In this document: piece after piece, positions 32,746-44,000 of the stretch
How positions within the stretch are numbered: position 1 is the first letter of the stretch
Layout of the letters: each line of letters starts with the position of its first letter
Assembly: GCA_946894095.1 (NCBI GenBank)
Contig: OX335641.1
Coordinates: forward strand, 15,084,501-15,148,500
From: Incurvaria masculella
Taxonomy: Eukaryota > Arthropoda > Insecta > Lepidoptera > Incurvariidae
Reading direction: 5' to 3'
Length of the DNA stretch: 64,000 nucleotides
Position numbers and translations under genes: made by a program
The notes under the pieces: model-generated
Databases searched by the model: none
Told to the model about the DNA's origin: nothing
Seen by the model: only the letters and a program-made list of their open reading frames with translations

Positions 32746-34395
32746 ATTTTGGGCTAGTACTTTGATTAGCTAAATAAAAATAAATATAAATTTTACAATT
32801 TTCATATAAATCTCCAATTTCATAGGTTAAGACCATATGATTTGTTAACATGGCATCAACACAATGGCTGTTTAAAGCCAACGAGCATGTAAGAACGAGA
32901 TTAGCGATCGAAACACACTCGTATGGCGGCAGCGTAGCCACGGGTTAGTGAAAAACGTCTAACAGTAATATTTTGAGAATTCAACATACCGGTGCGAACG
33001 TAGCGAGAACATCGCCACTGCTCGACGTTTTGAGAACTTCCGTGGGTACCTACTTAGTTCGCCTACGAACTCGAGACGAGCAAAATCTAAATGTGGCTAC
33101 GCTGTCCCCATACAAACGAGTTTTGGTTGCATCTTATGCTCTTCTTCTCTTATGCTCACTGTATGCAGCCCTTGATATCCAAATACGAGCTCCACGTGAC
33201 CCAAACCATGGGCAAAAGTTTGTGCCATGATATAAGGCAAAATCGAAATCAAGAAAGGTTGAGAGTAATCTGCTGCCCTTTGTAATGAGATTCATGGTAT
33301 AGTTTACTCATGTGCAGAAGGAAGGTCCGAAATAAGGATCGATTAGAGGAGTTCTCTACTCACGTGTTTGTCCTGAGGTCAATACATTCACGTGAGAAGA
33401 TAATCTTATCTAAAATGCAAAGTAGGAACCGGTACAAACGTTAATTCGGAGGACAGGTGACTGGTATAATTTATCATAATAAATGACGAAGCAAAGCGAG
33501 GCTCCTGGTTGTTAATTTTATTTGGAAGAAAATTAAAACCAGTAGTTCAAGCAAACGCACTACAAACTTTCGCGTTAAGATCGATTATTTATTAATTCGT
33601 ATTTGCTAATGAGGTCAGAAACAGGGTCAGTGCTTGTCACTATTAAAAACTAGATCGAGACGGAACCATGATCATAAAACATATGGTCAATATTAGCTGA
33701 GGTAAGGTTAGTTAAAAATTAACGTGAGAAGGAGGAACGAAAATAAATACACGATCAATAAATACAAAAAACCAATAAATTATGTTTTAATCGAAAAATA
33801 TTTCACACAGCACATTGCGATAGCGCATAGGAGTTCCATCAAGGCTTGTTTTCAGTGAACAGTGGCAATTGACCAAAAAAAGTGTAACCAAATACTGCAT
33901 AAATAACTTTCCGCATGCAAAAAACATGCACGATGTTCATGTAACATGTACAGTGTTCGATGAACTGAAAGGAGTGGGGTACTTTATTAGGAATTTCGTG
34001 ATTTTTTTTGATAATTAAATAAAATATGTCTTTTATGTTTTTTTATTGCAGAGGGTACAAGCAATCGTGTTTATTCATTGGGTCGAATACTAACTATAAA
34101 AACTTGAATACTATAGTTTTATAGGGGCGTATGTAGTGTTCTTGAGAGCTGCTCAAACCGAACATCGTGTTTAATTTTCGATTTCCGTTTGAAAGCGAGC
34201 AACAAAGACGCTTATAGATCTTCGTATCATATACATTATCGTAATATGGATTGTGCATCCGCATATTCTGCCCTCCTCATTCTAAAGGCGGTAACTACAT
34301 ATGTGCCTTATATGTAGTTACCTCTTTTGAATAAGAAGGTAGTATTAATAGGTTACGAAGCAACAGTTTCTACGTACTACGCGACATACATACTA

Positions 34396-35255
34396 TGATC
34401 AATAAGTTCCGGGAATTAATAAATAAAATAAAAAATGTGTTAATTTTCGGATACATTTATTTTATCACCTTCAAAATAACAACCGTCTGAAGCGATGCAC
34501 ATACGCCAACGCTTAACCCATTCTTCCATACACTTTTGATAGTCCGGTGAAGGAATGGCTTTCAATGCCTTCGTCGCATTTTCTTTTATTTCATCGATGC
34601 TCGAAAATATCTTTCCACGAAGGGGTAATTTAAGTTTTGAGAACAGGAAAAAGTCACATGGTGCCATATCCGGAGAATACGGTGCCTGTTGGATTGTATT
34701 TACAGTATGTTTGGTCAAATAATCGGTCACGATGCGCGCTTTGTGAGACGGAGCATTGTCATGGTGCAAGATCCATGAGTTGTTTTGCCACAATTCCGGT
34801 CGTTTTCTACGCACAGCATCTCTCAAACGCTTAATTACGATTTCTTGAACTTTTTCGACTTTATCATCGAAGGGCGTCCACGACGAGGTGCATCGTCAAC
34901 TTCTTTGAGACCATTTTTGAACGACGAATAGCACTCGTATACTCTTGTTTTTGAGAGAGCAGAGTCCCCGTAGGCTTTTTGTAGCATTTTGAATGCATCA
35001 GCACAAGAGATTTCGTTGGAAACACAAAACTTCAAACAAATTCTTTGTTCAATATTTTTTTTCCATTTTGAAATGCGACGAACTTCAAAAACTTCATTGA
35101 TAAATATAAACAGACGCCAAACAATTACTAATGACATTTAATATTTGAAATTTGGCAGGAGTGTCAGGGAAAGGTGTACCAACCTGAAAAAAAAATAATT
35201 CGAATCGGTAAAGCGTTGTAAATTCAAACTACAAATTCCCGGAACTTATTGATCA
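34396..35255 (-). mobile_element. Mariner element with perfect inverted repeats, internally deleted
   Basis: Flanking TA at 34394-34395 and 35256-35257; the 22-bp inverted ends (TGATCAATAAGTTCCGGGAA ...) are identical on both sides. At 860 bp it is shorter than a full mariner of about 1.3 kb. The two coding parts inside (35137-34835 and 34826-34440) are the two ends of the transposase gene. Identical ends suggest a fairly recent insertion. Confidence 0.93.
34440..35137 (-). pseudogene. Mariner transposase, N- and C-terminal parts only
   Basis: N-terminal part (35137-34835) has the helix-turn-helix region (QRICLKFCVSNEISCADAFK, RVYECYSSFKNGLKEVDD, PRRGRPS). The C-terminal part (34826-34440) has HHDNAPSH and YSPDMAPCDFFLFSKLK with 34 residues between the two Asp, the D34D spacing of mariners. 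The stretch with the first catalytic Asp is missing, so the enzyme cannot work. Deletion junction near 34830. Confidence 0.9.
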
Positions 35256-35394
35256 TAGTTGATGATAATGTTATGCGTTCTATTTAAAATACTTCGTTAT
35301 TTTATACGTAGAAGACTAATGTTATTTACATATTTTCTACATTTCCACGGTAAATTAACTGGGTTCTGATTGCGATGGGCAAATAATGTTTTTT

Positions 35395-35697
35395 TACGGA
35401 ACTGGCTGCGGTACTCGGCTCCGCTCGAATCAATGTTGTTTTTGACTGATGTCAGTCTGAATCTTTTCCTGGATATAAAGTAACCCAAAGTGCTGGTCCA
35501 AAAGGCTGTTCCAGGACAATGTATCCTTCTACCAAATTCAATCAAAATCGTTTGAGCCGATATGGCAGGATTTAATAAGAAACATCCTAATATTCCCATT
35601 TAGTGCTTTGTAAACATTTGGAGGCAATTTTGCTAAAAAAAATAAAAGTATAAGCCGCCAGATTTGGTTTACAGATTTATTATTAGTATAGATATAG
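35395..35697 (-). repeat. Helitron-like non-autonomous element
   Basis: Reversed: the terminus CTGCGGTACTCGGCTCCGCT at 35402 is the complement of the GAGCGGAGCCGNGTACNGCAG end seen at 41150, and TTATTAGTATAGATA at 35683-35697 matches the 5' end CTATACTAATAATAAATCTG at 40321. About 300 bp. Confidence 0.5.
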
Positions 35698-35952
35698 ATA
35701 ATAAAATATAATAATACGCAAACACTACAGATTTTAACGCTAATAAATTACCAAAATAAATGAGCAAGGTCTCGTATCAATGAGCCCATCAAAGTTGTAT
35801 CATAAATGACCAGCCTCCGTTGGTATGATCTTGAATGGTTTAGTCAGTGTTAACCTATGTCTTCTGGCATAAAGTCAGCTTACCAGCCAACCAACAGTCT
35901 GACAAAGGTAAACGAACATTACTATCCTTTACTGAAAGGCTCCATATGACGC

Positions 35953-36310
35953 TAACCTCCAATATGTTGGGGTTATTTTTATTTAACTCGGCGTCGGTTG
36001 AGAATATCAAAGTTTAGCATATTATCTAGTGTATGACCGTAAAACGATTCTAATGGGTTGCCTATATTCTTAAAAAAAAACTATGTTTGTAAATACCTAT
36101 TTACAAGGTTTTTACTAGGTTTATAAGCCGGCGCTTGGAAACCATAACTGATTTAGTCAATTGCCTTTTTTGTAGTACTAGATCAAACAATTATCTAGTG
36201 AATTCACTTTAAAAAGTAGACTTTACTGACCAAAAACCTAAATTCGCTCGCCTGAAAACGATTTTGGCGCGCATACAACAATGAACCCTAACGCAAACTC
36301 GCTGCTTCCG
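35953..36310 (+). repeat. Dispersed repeat family (ATTATCTAGTGTATNACCGT), copy 3
   Basis: GGGGTTATTTTTATTTAACT, CGGCGTCGG, ATTATCTAGTGTATGACCGT, AAAAAGTAGACTTTAC and CAATGAACCCTAACGCAAAC follow in the same order as at 19433. Confidence 0.75.
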
Positions 36311-37164
36311 GAGGTCGTCATTATCGTTTGTTTGCCGAACGCTGGACTCCGTTGGAGCCTTAATACCTATATTTTCGCTTAGGTCGACCATTGAGCCCTA
36401 AAACCTTAATATCACAATCATTAAGATTAAAATAAAAATAAGTTTTCAAAAAAGTATATTTCGTATCAAGTTATGGATCAATAATCTATAAGCCAAAAGA
36501 ACGAATGGAATTACCTTTATTTTTAAGAGCCATATAAATTTTATATAAAAAAGTACAATAACACTTAGGAATAAGAAAAACAGTAATTAGGGTGATAATT
36601 ATAAATTTAGTTATCTTCTAGTAACACATTTTTAGAAGGTAAATAAATTATAGACCGATATCTTTTGCTTTAGATTTGAAATGTTACGTTACAAAACAAA
36701 ACTTAATATGAACTCAAAAATGTTTTGATGATTAAACGATTTGAAAGGATATCATGAGCGTCAATACTCAGCAAATACACACCTCAAAACTTAAGAGCAT
36801 AAAATATCTTTTTTTGCATAAATATTATTTTGTACGAAAATTTAAAACAATATTACTCAAAGTGAATTAACCATTTACAAAAAAAAAAAAACATAAATTA
36901 AAATAACGAAAATAAAAAGCTTCCATATTTTTTTTTATTTCTAAAGGGCACAATAATAATGGTCCCGTTGCATGACCAATTACTACTACTACCAAGTACT
37001 ATTTCAAAAGTCATATCTTAGTGCAAGCCTGGACCAAGAGGTACAAGCAAACCTTCCGGGAGCCGTGCGTCTACCAATTCTCTGTAAACCACATCTAAGA
37101 ATCTGGTGAAGATAATTTTAAAGTTAAAAAGTGATTTTAGAAATCATCAAGACTTTTTTTGTCT

Positions 37165-37235
37165 CGACATTCACTTGAAGCAGGATTCGAACCCGCATCT
37201 TTCATATTAAATACCAATTGCTATAACCGCGTATA
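37165..37235 (-). repeat. tRNA-like sequence (SINE head or tRNA pseudogene)
   Basis: On the - strand, ATAGCAATTGGTAT (A-box-like) is followed about 30 bases later by GCGGGTTCGAATCCTGC (B box with a short stem). The cloverleaf is not convincing as a functional tRNA: the acceptor stem is not seen. Confidence 0.4.
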
Positions 37236-37244
37236 AGTGCGTTG

Positions 37245-37350
37245 GCGAAAAGCAGTGGTTCCGTACCGCTGAAGGCCGGGAGGACTGGAGGAAAATTAGA
37301 GAGGCGTATGTCTAGCAGTGGACGCAAACACGCTGACTGACTGACTGACA
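37245..37350 (+). mobile_element. RTE-type LINE 3' end
   Basis: GAAGGCCGGGAGGACTGGAG followed by GAGAGGCGTATGTCTAGCAG TGGACGC reads like the end of RTE-family polyproteins (REAYV.QW), with a (CTGA)n tail at 37331-37350. A 5'-truncated insertion. Confidence 0.6.
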
Positions 37351-37469
37351 TAACCGCTAACTCACCTCTGGCTTGGAGTCACTGAACCACAGACGGTTTG
37401 TGGGGTCGCAAAGTCGGTTCTACAGGTGCTAATTGGATACATTTTTTACGTGACGTTTTGGATACGTTG

Positions 37470-37740
37470 CTCTGTGGAACTTGCATCCTTCATTCCTCCC
37501 CATTCTACCTATATCCGCACGCACGCACGCAGAGAATCAGAGCACCTCTGACATTAGGCTTTTGAGAACGAACCATTTCACAAACTCTGCCCCACCGCCA
37601 GGATATGGAACTATCTGCCGGCGGGTGCGTTTCCTCATACCTATAACCTGGGAGTCTTCAAGCGTAAATTGAACAAGCTCGATAGGTCAGCGATAGTCCG
37701 CCAAGCACCATGCCTCGCTGAGCGTAGTTTCGCGAGGCGA
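37470..37740 (+). pseudogene. LINE reverse-transcriptase C-terminal fragment
   Basis: In shifted frames the + strand gives WNYLPAGAFPHTYNLGVFKR followed by KLNKLDRSA, like the LWNSLP..VFP..YN...FK end of jockey-type LINE proteins. It lies just upstream of exon 2 of gene 3. Confidence 0.6.
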
Positions 37741-37887
37741 GGTATTTTTGGCTTTTCTGAGCACCTTTGGTCCTCAGCACAGCCAACCATAACGGTTGAT
37801 GGTGAGATGGCGATACACATCTAACGGAGATTAAACACACTCCCATTTTACAGGTTAACGCATCGCACCTATTGCAAATATAACCAG

Positions 37888-38090
37888 CCTTACGGACGAT
37901 AGAATGGGATTTATCAAGCAATCCAACGTCATGGTTCGGCTGAGAATGTGGGAGAAGACGGCTGGCTTCCAGACACCGCTTATTTGGAGCAACGTGGTAT
38001 TCATCACGCTGCTTCACAGCGTCACTCTGCTCTGGACTCTGCACATCATCGCGGCTATGCAGATACCGAGGTGGCAGTCTTTCGTATACT
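37888..38090 (+). CDS. Desaturase gene 3, exon 2 (first membrane helices)
   Basis: Encodes MGFIKQSNVMVRLRMWEKTA, then a hydrophobic helix and IPRWQSFVY; the donor tact|gtgagt after 38090 is in phase 1. The acceptor conserved with gene 1 is CAG at 37885-37887; an alternative AG at 37917-37918 would restore phase 0. The ATG at 37904 is the likely start if there is no upstream coding exon. Confidence 0.8.
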
Positions 38091-41000
38091 GTGAGTTTTG
38101 AATTTATCATTTATTATCTTCATTCATTTAATTCATTTCTTACCATTTATCTTCCTTTATTAGTCAGAACCATAACGGCCACAATACGTATATTTACATT
38201 CAAGTAGAGCAGGAAGTAAAGACTTAAAATCTGACGTAGCAAATAAAATTAATCAAACCTGAATAAACGATTTAAAATTAATATGCAAGATCATACAATA
38301 TCAAAACCTGTCAACCAATCATAATAAAACAAAACAAAATCTGATAAAATCAAAACTTAGATATGAATATACCAGCTTCGGCCGCTAATTTATCAATCCA
38401 ACCCAATCTTGATAACGTTTTAAATTTAATAGACTATTTTTAAATGAACAGTCAATCTGGTTTAAATTCGTTAAAAATAAAGTTAAACAATTCATCACTT
38501 TCAAACGTGTTTAAATTCGATATTAAAATATTTTGTTTCTTAAAGTATGCTAAGCAGTCGGTCAAAATATGATCGACTTTGGCTGAGAATAAATCATTGA
38601 ATTAGTTAAGTCTTATTACCAATTTGTAAAAAATAAAGTAGATCTATTCATTAGATGATTTACTATTCCGATTATTAGATGATTAGACTATTCCTTAGCA
38701 GCATGTGAAAAAAAAAATACAAATACCAAAATAAATGTTTAATGGGAGTGGTGTATTTTAGAAATGTGTATAGTGATGTGTGCTTTATGTTACCTTTTTA
38801 AAAAAAATATCATTAACTTTTTTGTAAAGTTAACATAATGAAATGTTAAGTAAATTCATACCTACAGGCAGGAACATGCATGCGCCGCCATGTACGCATG
38901 GCAACAGCACGCATGATACGTCAATGTATGTGTATCTTGCATACATTGATATGCTTATTATGTATGTGCTCAACATTTTATTGCGTTCGCACTCAGTTGA
39001 TCCGATACAATTGTGTAGGCTTTCTCTGGTCGCATATCATATCTGTTAATACTTTTATGTGTTATTATTAGAAGATTTTTGAAGTGAAAACTTCTTTAGC
39101 GGCGCTGAGCACTTTTTTTGGATGGGTAAAAACTTCCAAACTCGCGTCAGGGTCACGTGATGCTGATCGAAAAGGCGTAAGATTGAAGTGAAAACTTCTT
39201 TAGCGGCGCTGAGCACTTTTTGTTGTACTTATGATTAAACACAACGTTAATACTAAAGTTTTCACTTCTGCCGGCACTCCCGGAGTGCTACCGGTGTTTT
39301 TTATTTATTTTTTGTTATAGATGGAAGGAATTATTAAGCTGAAAAGAAAACGAGAGCTCACTCTGCCAACAAACTGCTATGCAGTTTGGCAGAACTTTGT
39401 TTTAATAATTTTGTATTATGCTTTCATGTTTATTTACAATAATAAAAAAAAAAGATACGGTAAAGCAATGAATAAAAAAAAACACCGGTAGCACTCCGGG
39501 AGTGCCGGCAGAAGTGAAAACTTTAGTATTAACGTTGTGTTTAATTATAAGTACAAAAATACTATCATTTATGAGGTAGAATACAATGTTTATTTATTGC
39601 GCTATCGTACACAAATATGACAATTTACATGTTATTATTCATAATATTATATCGTTATTTATTTATATATTACATTAATTTTTATCTCTTAGAAAAATCA
39701 ACTTTCATCCATAATTTCGACGACTTTTTCACCATCGTTTGCTCAGCGCCGCTAAAGAAGTTTTCACTTCAATCTTACGCTTTTTCGATCAGCATCACGT
39801 GACCCTGACGCGAGTTTGGAAGTTTTTACCCATCCAACAAAAAGTGCTCAGCGCCGCTAAAGAAGTTTTCACTTCAATCTTACGCCTTTTCGATCAGCAT
39901 CACGTGACCTTGACGCGAGTTTGGAAGTTTTTACCCATCCAAAAAAAGTGCTCAGCGCCGCTAAAGAAGTTTTCACTTCAAAAAACCCTGTAAGAATAAC
40001 TAGTCTATGAATATGCTGCAAGGCTGGATCCAAACCATCGAAACATACCATTCGGGGTCGATTCTACATATACATATATCACATTCGTTGAAATAAGCGA
40101 CGTACTTACTTAGTATGAAAATGTATAGTTACGATTAGTCGTATTATTACGTTATAGTAATAAATTGAGAAGTACAATTAATGTTGATGTAGATGATTGT
40201 GAGATGGTTGATATTGACAGCGCTAACTTCTGCTCCAACTTCGACACGGAGCCTCGGCAAGAGGCTCAGTGGCGCCTTTGTGATAATATTTCAGTTGCAA
40301 GGGCACTTGCCTGTATCTATCTATACTAATAATAAATCTGTAAGGGGTGTTCATGGAGTAAGTTGCTTTGTTTTCTAAGATACTTCGTTTGTGGACTTTA
40401 TGTATGATACTAAGACTAAATTGATGATTTTTAGAAATCAGTTCTGTATGTATGTACGTATGTTCCTCCATAACTCTTAAACCGATCATCCGACTTCGAT
40501 GAAACTTACTACACGTATATGTTGATAAACGGGACACAGGATAGGCTATATATAATTCAGTTACGCTTACGTTAAGATGTAGCTGTCATATAAACCGGAA
40601 TTCTCCGCGCGGCTCGGCAGGAGGGCCGCGGCTCTACGGGGGGGGGGGGGCGATTACTTCAATCACTATCTGCCTTTATTTCTTCGTTTACTTCTTATAA
40701 GCCACGAAACGGACTTTTTGATACGGTTTTCACGATTTATTTGCGTATTTTATAACGTATAGCAACTCTGGGCGCAGTCAGATACCGGATGAGTCACCGT
40801 TTTAGATGTTGAAGGTGGCTGTGGTTGGCATTCCTCATAAAACTTTGTAAAAGTAAGGAAGGGGGTAGGGTTGATCCCGACCTTCTTGGTATTGTATCAA
40901 TTTATATGTAGCAGTGCCAGTGCAGTAAGGGTCTGGCGGCACATGCTTTTAAAATTCGTTCCCGAATGTTTACGAAGCTCTAAATGGGAATATGTCGATG

Positions 41001-44000
41001 TTTATCATTAAATAATGCTATATCGGTTTAAACAATTTTGATTCAATTTATTCAATTTAGGATACATAGTCCTGGACCAGCCTTTTGGGTTACTTTTTAT
41101 CCAGGAAATAATTCAAACCGAAATCAATCCAACACGACATTGAACCGAGCGGAGCCGGGTACTGCAGCTAGTAATTAATAAAATAATGATGTGTACGCAT
41201 TTCGATAGATCACGTAGATACCTATACAATTATGTTCTTGCTTCACAGTGGTTGGAGCATTTTCAAAAAGTATTTTCATAGAGATCGTTTTAATTTTTAT
41301 AAATACACGTTATCTATCATTATGAACGATTGTAAAATGTTAAAATCTGTTCATCTGAAGTAAATTAAGGATACGTATGTGGGGTGCTTAACGCAATTTA
41401 TCTCGGTGAAATCACAACTTTCCCTGCAATATTAGGCATACAAAATATCCTAACGATTTAACTTTTGATTCTCGAAATATCGGAGAATAGTGGCGATGTG
41501 ACGACTGTGACGATGTTAAGGCGCTAGGACTAGACAACTACTCGCGCCATACAAATGCACTTTTTAACAAATGTAATAATATGTAGTGAAACGCTTCAGC
41601 AAATCCAAATAGAACTCCAGACTGATAATGGATTGTTAATATTTTTTTATTCCATCATTTATTTAAATAATAATAAAAATAAAAAAGTTGATTTTTCTCA
41701 TTAGAAATCTGAAAGTAATTCGATTTCTAGATATAAGCAAAAACAGCATATATACATAAACAAAAAATTCCATTTGCTTTTAGATTTCTACATTTAGTCA
41801 AAAAAGTTCGGAAATGGACACCGTTTCCGCAATGCATTTTGTATAGAAAAAGGAAACATACATTAACGAAAATAATTCGATTCCTAGACAAGGAATCATA
41901 TATTGTAAGAATGACACTTATAATCGTCAGACTTAGTTAGTTAACTTGGGGTGCCTCGTCTAACTTTGCGATTTGGCTAGTACCAGGCCCTTAACAAAAC
42001 ATTTCATCGTTTGAGGTAATGCTACGTTTTTTTTGTATGTTAAGCGAGGCATATGACGCACGCCAGGACCTCCCAAATCTCCAGGCGACGCCATGGGCTT
42101 TCGGACTTTCACAGGGGCTGCGAAAACCATGCCGGCCGGCCAGGTGCTTCTTCACACCATGTTTGAAGGACCCCAGGTTTTACATTGAGGGAGTCCATTC
42201 CATAGTTTACTGATCCTAAAGATAAAATATCTAAAGGATCGGTGGGTTCTTATTTTGGGAATGTCGACAGTGAATGGGTGCATTCCCTGCCTGTTCCGCG
42301 TTGTGCGGTGATACAAAGGGGACGGAGGGACAGCGTAATGCAGCTCCGAAGAGCATTCTTCATGATAAAGACGATAGAATACAGCGAGATCCTACATCCC
42401 TTTTTAGGGATACCTTGGGGTCATCGACGAGACGTGCGGCACGACGCTGTATCCAGAGGGCCAAACAGATACTTAGCTGAGCCGCCCCACAAATAGGAAA
42501 AATACTCCACGCAAGACCTTATCTGCGCCTTGCAGACGAGCAGTTTTTGGTAAGGGGTGAAATACTGACGCACCCTATTGAGGACTCCCAGCTTTTTTGA
42601 GGCGAGCTTGGCTTTAGCCTCGATATGGCGACCAAAATTAAGGTCATGCGTCAGAGGACATAAAGAATCCCTATGTGGTCGTCAATACGCAGAGTTGGAC
42701 CCTGGAAGGTCGGAGCTACACTGAAATGTGTCCTCTTCGCACCGAATACGCACGCCTGTGTCTTGGTTCTGGATACCCTATCCGGAAACTTTTTCCAGGA
42801 TATCTTGGAGTTTAATAACGCGGCCCTGCCTATCTGCCTCCACTTCAGCCCGGCTTGCGATCTGGTGATTGGTTAACCTGGCTATCACCAGTCAGTCACC
42901 AGACAGTCAATAATCTGAGTAGCAGCCCAAATTGACTAGATTATTAATTTGCAGCACGAAAAGTGTACGCCAGTGTTCACTGACATGGTTGAATGACCTG
43001 ATCTCCCATCTGACGACTGTTGTTTTGCTGTTTAAATTGTTGTATGTGTAACCAGTAGGTACTCATTTGTTAAATATTCTTGATATGACTGGCATTAATG
43101 TTATTTAATTATGAGCTTAAATAATTGTACCTACATTCAATTTGCCATTGTGACTCGCACTTTTCAAAATTGGTTTATTCGTATGAAAACGTTTGTTTAC
43201 CTAGCATCTATGATGGATTTCCGTCGAAAAAGGTTAATGTTCGGTAATAATAGTTATTAATAATAATAATAACGCTTGGAGGAGCCCCCCTCTCGCCGCC
43301 GGTAGATTCTCCGTTTCTTAATATTATTTTTATGATTTTTTATTGTAAATATGTAAAAATAATTTTAAAAAAACGTGCAAATAAATATATACAGTATAAT
43401 AATACATTTAATGCACGATAAAAAATTACAAAAGGTAGAACCTAATACCTAAAGTAATTTTATACCAGTGTAATTGTATAATTGCATTTGTTTTTTTAAG
43501 CGCAATGGACGTTCTATGTTGGCTTCAATATTTGAATATAATTTAATTTCCGGGACTGACCTCCAAGTTTGAAGATTTCTGCAGTCCACGGCAAGTTAAG
43601 CAGTTCATTTTCTCATTTCGTTATTTGCTGTATTTGTATTCAAAATGCAACAAAATGTTGTGTTGGATCACGCACTTTTCCACTTTTTCTTATCCATCCA
43701 TTTTGAAAGACGAAATAAAAAAAAAGGTTCCTTTCTTTACGGCAATGAAGCAGTCACTTAATATTCAGGAAAATGTCGTGTATCGAAGCACTTGCTGTTA
43801 GATTTTGTTTCGTCCTCAATAACGGTTAATAAATTAGTGTTTGCGAACGAAAACTTCAAATAATATACATATGAAGACAAGTTTGCAGTTAAAAACCATC
43901 GCAAACTGAACAAATGGGCATTGCTTTAATGATCTTTACTCAACTCTGTCCTAATTTCCGACACATTCAGAAGCCTTGCTTAAGCCGGTTCAAGAATATA

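Larger units (their letters stand above)
29454..37887. other. Region between desaturase genes 2 and 3
   Basis: No host exon was recognised; exon 1 of gene 3 may be hidden here but no signal-peptide-like frame with a donor was convincing. The content is transposons listed separately, plus an inverted-repeat pair at about 32880-32945 and 33090-33130 (GTGGCTACGCTG in opposite senses), and AT-rich text. Sequence at 33480-33650 resembles 10870-11040, so it is a repeat too. Confidence 0.55.

Noticed and set aside
37165..37235. Functional tRNA gene
   Set aside because: Only A- and B-box-like text and a short T-stem are seen; no acceptor stem can be drawn.
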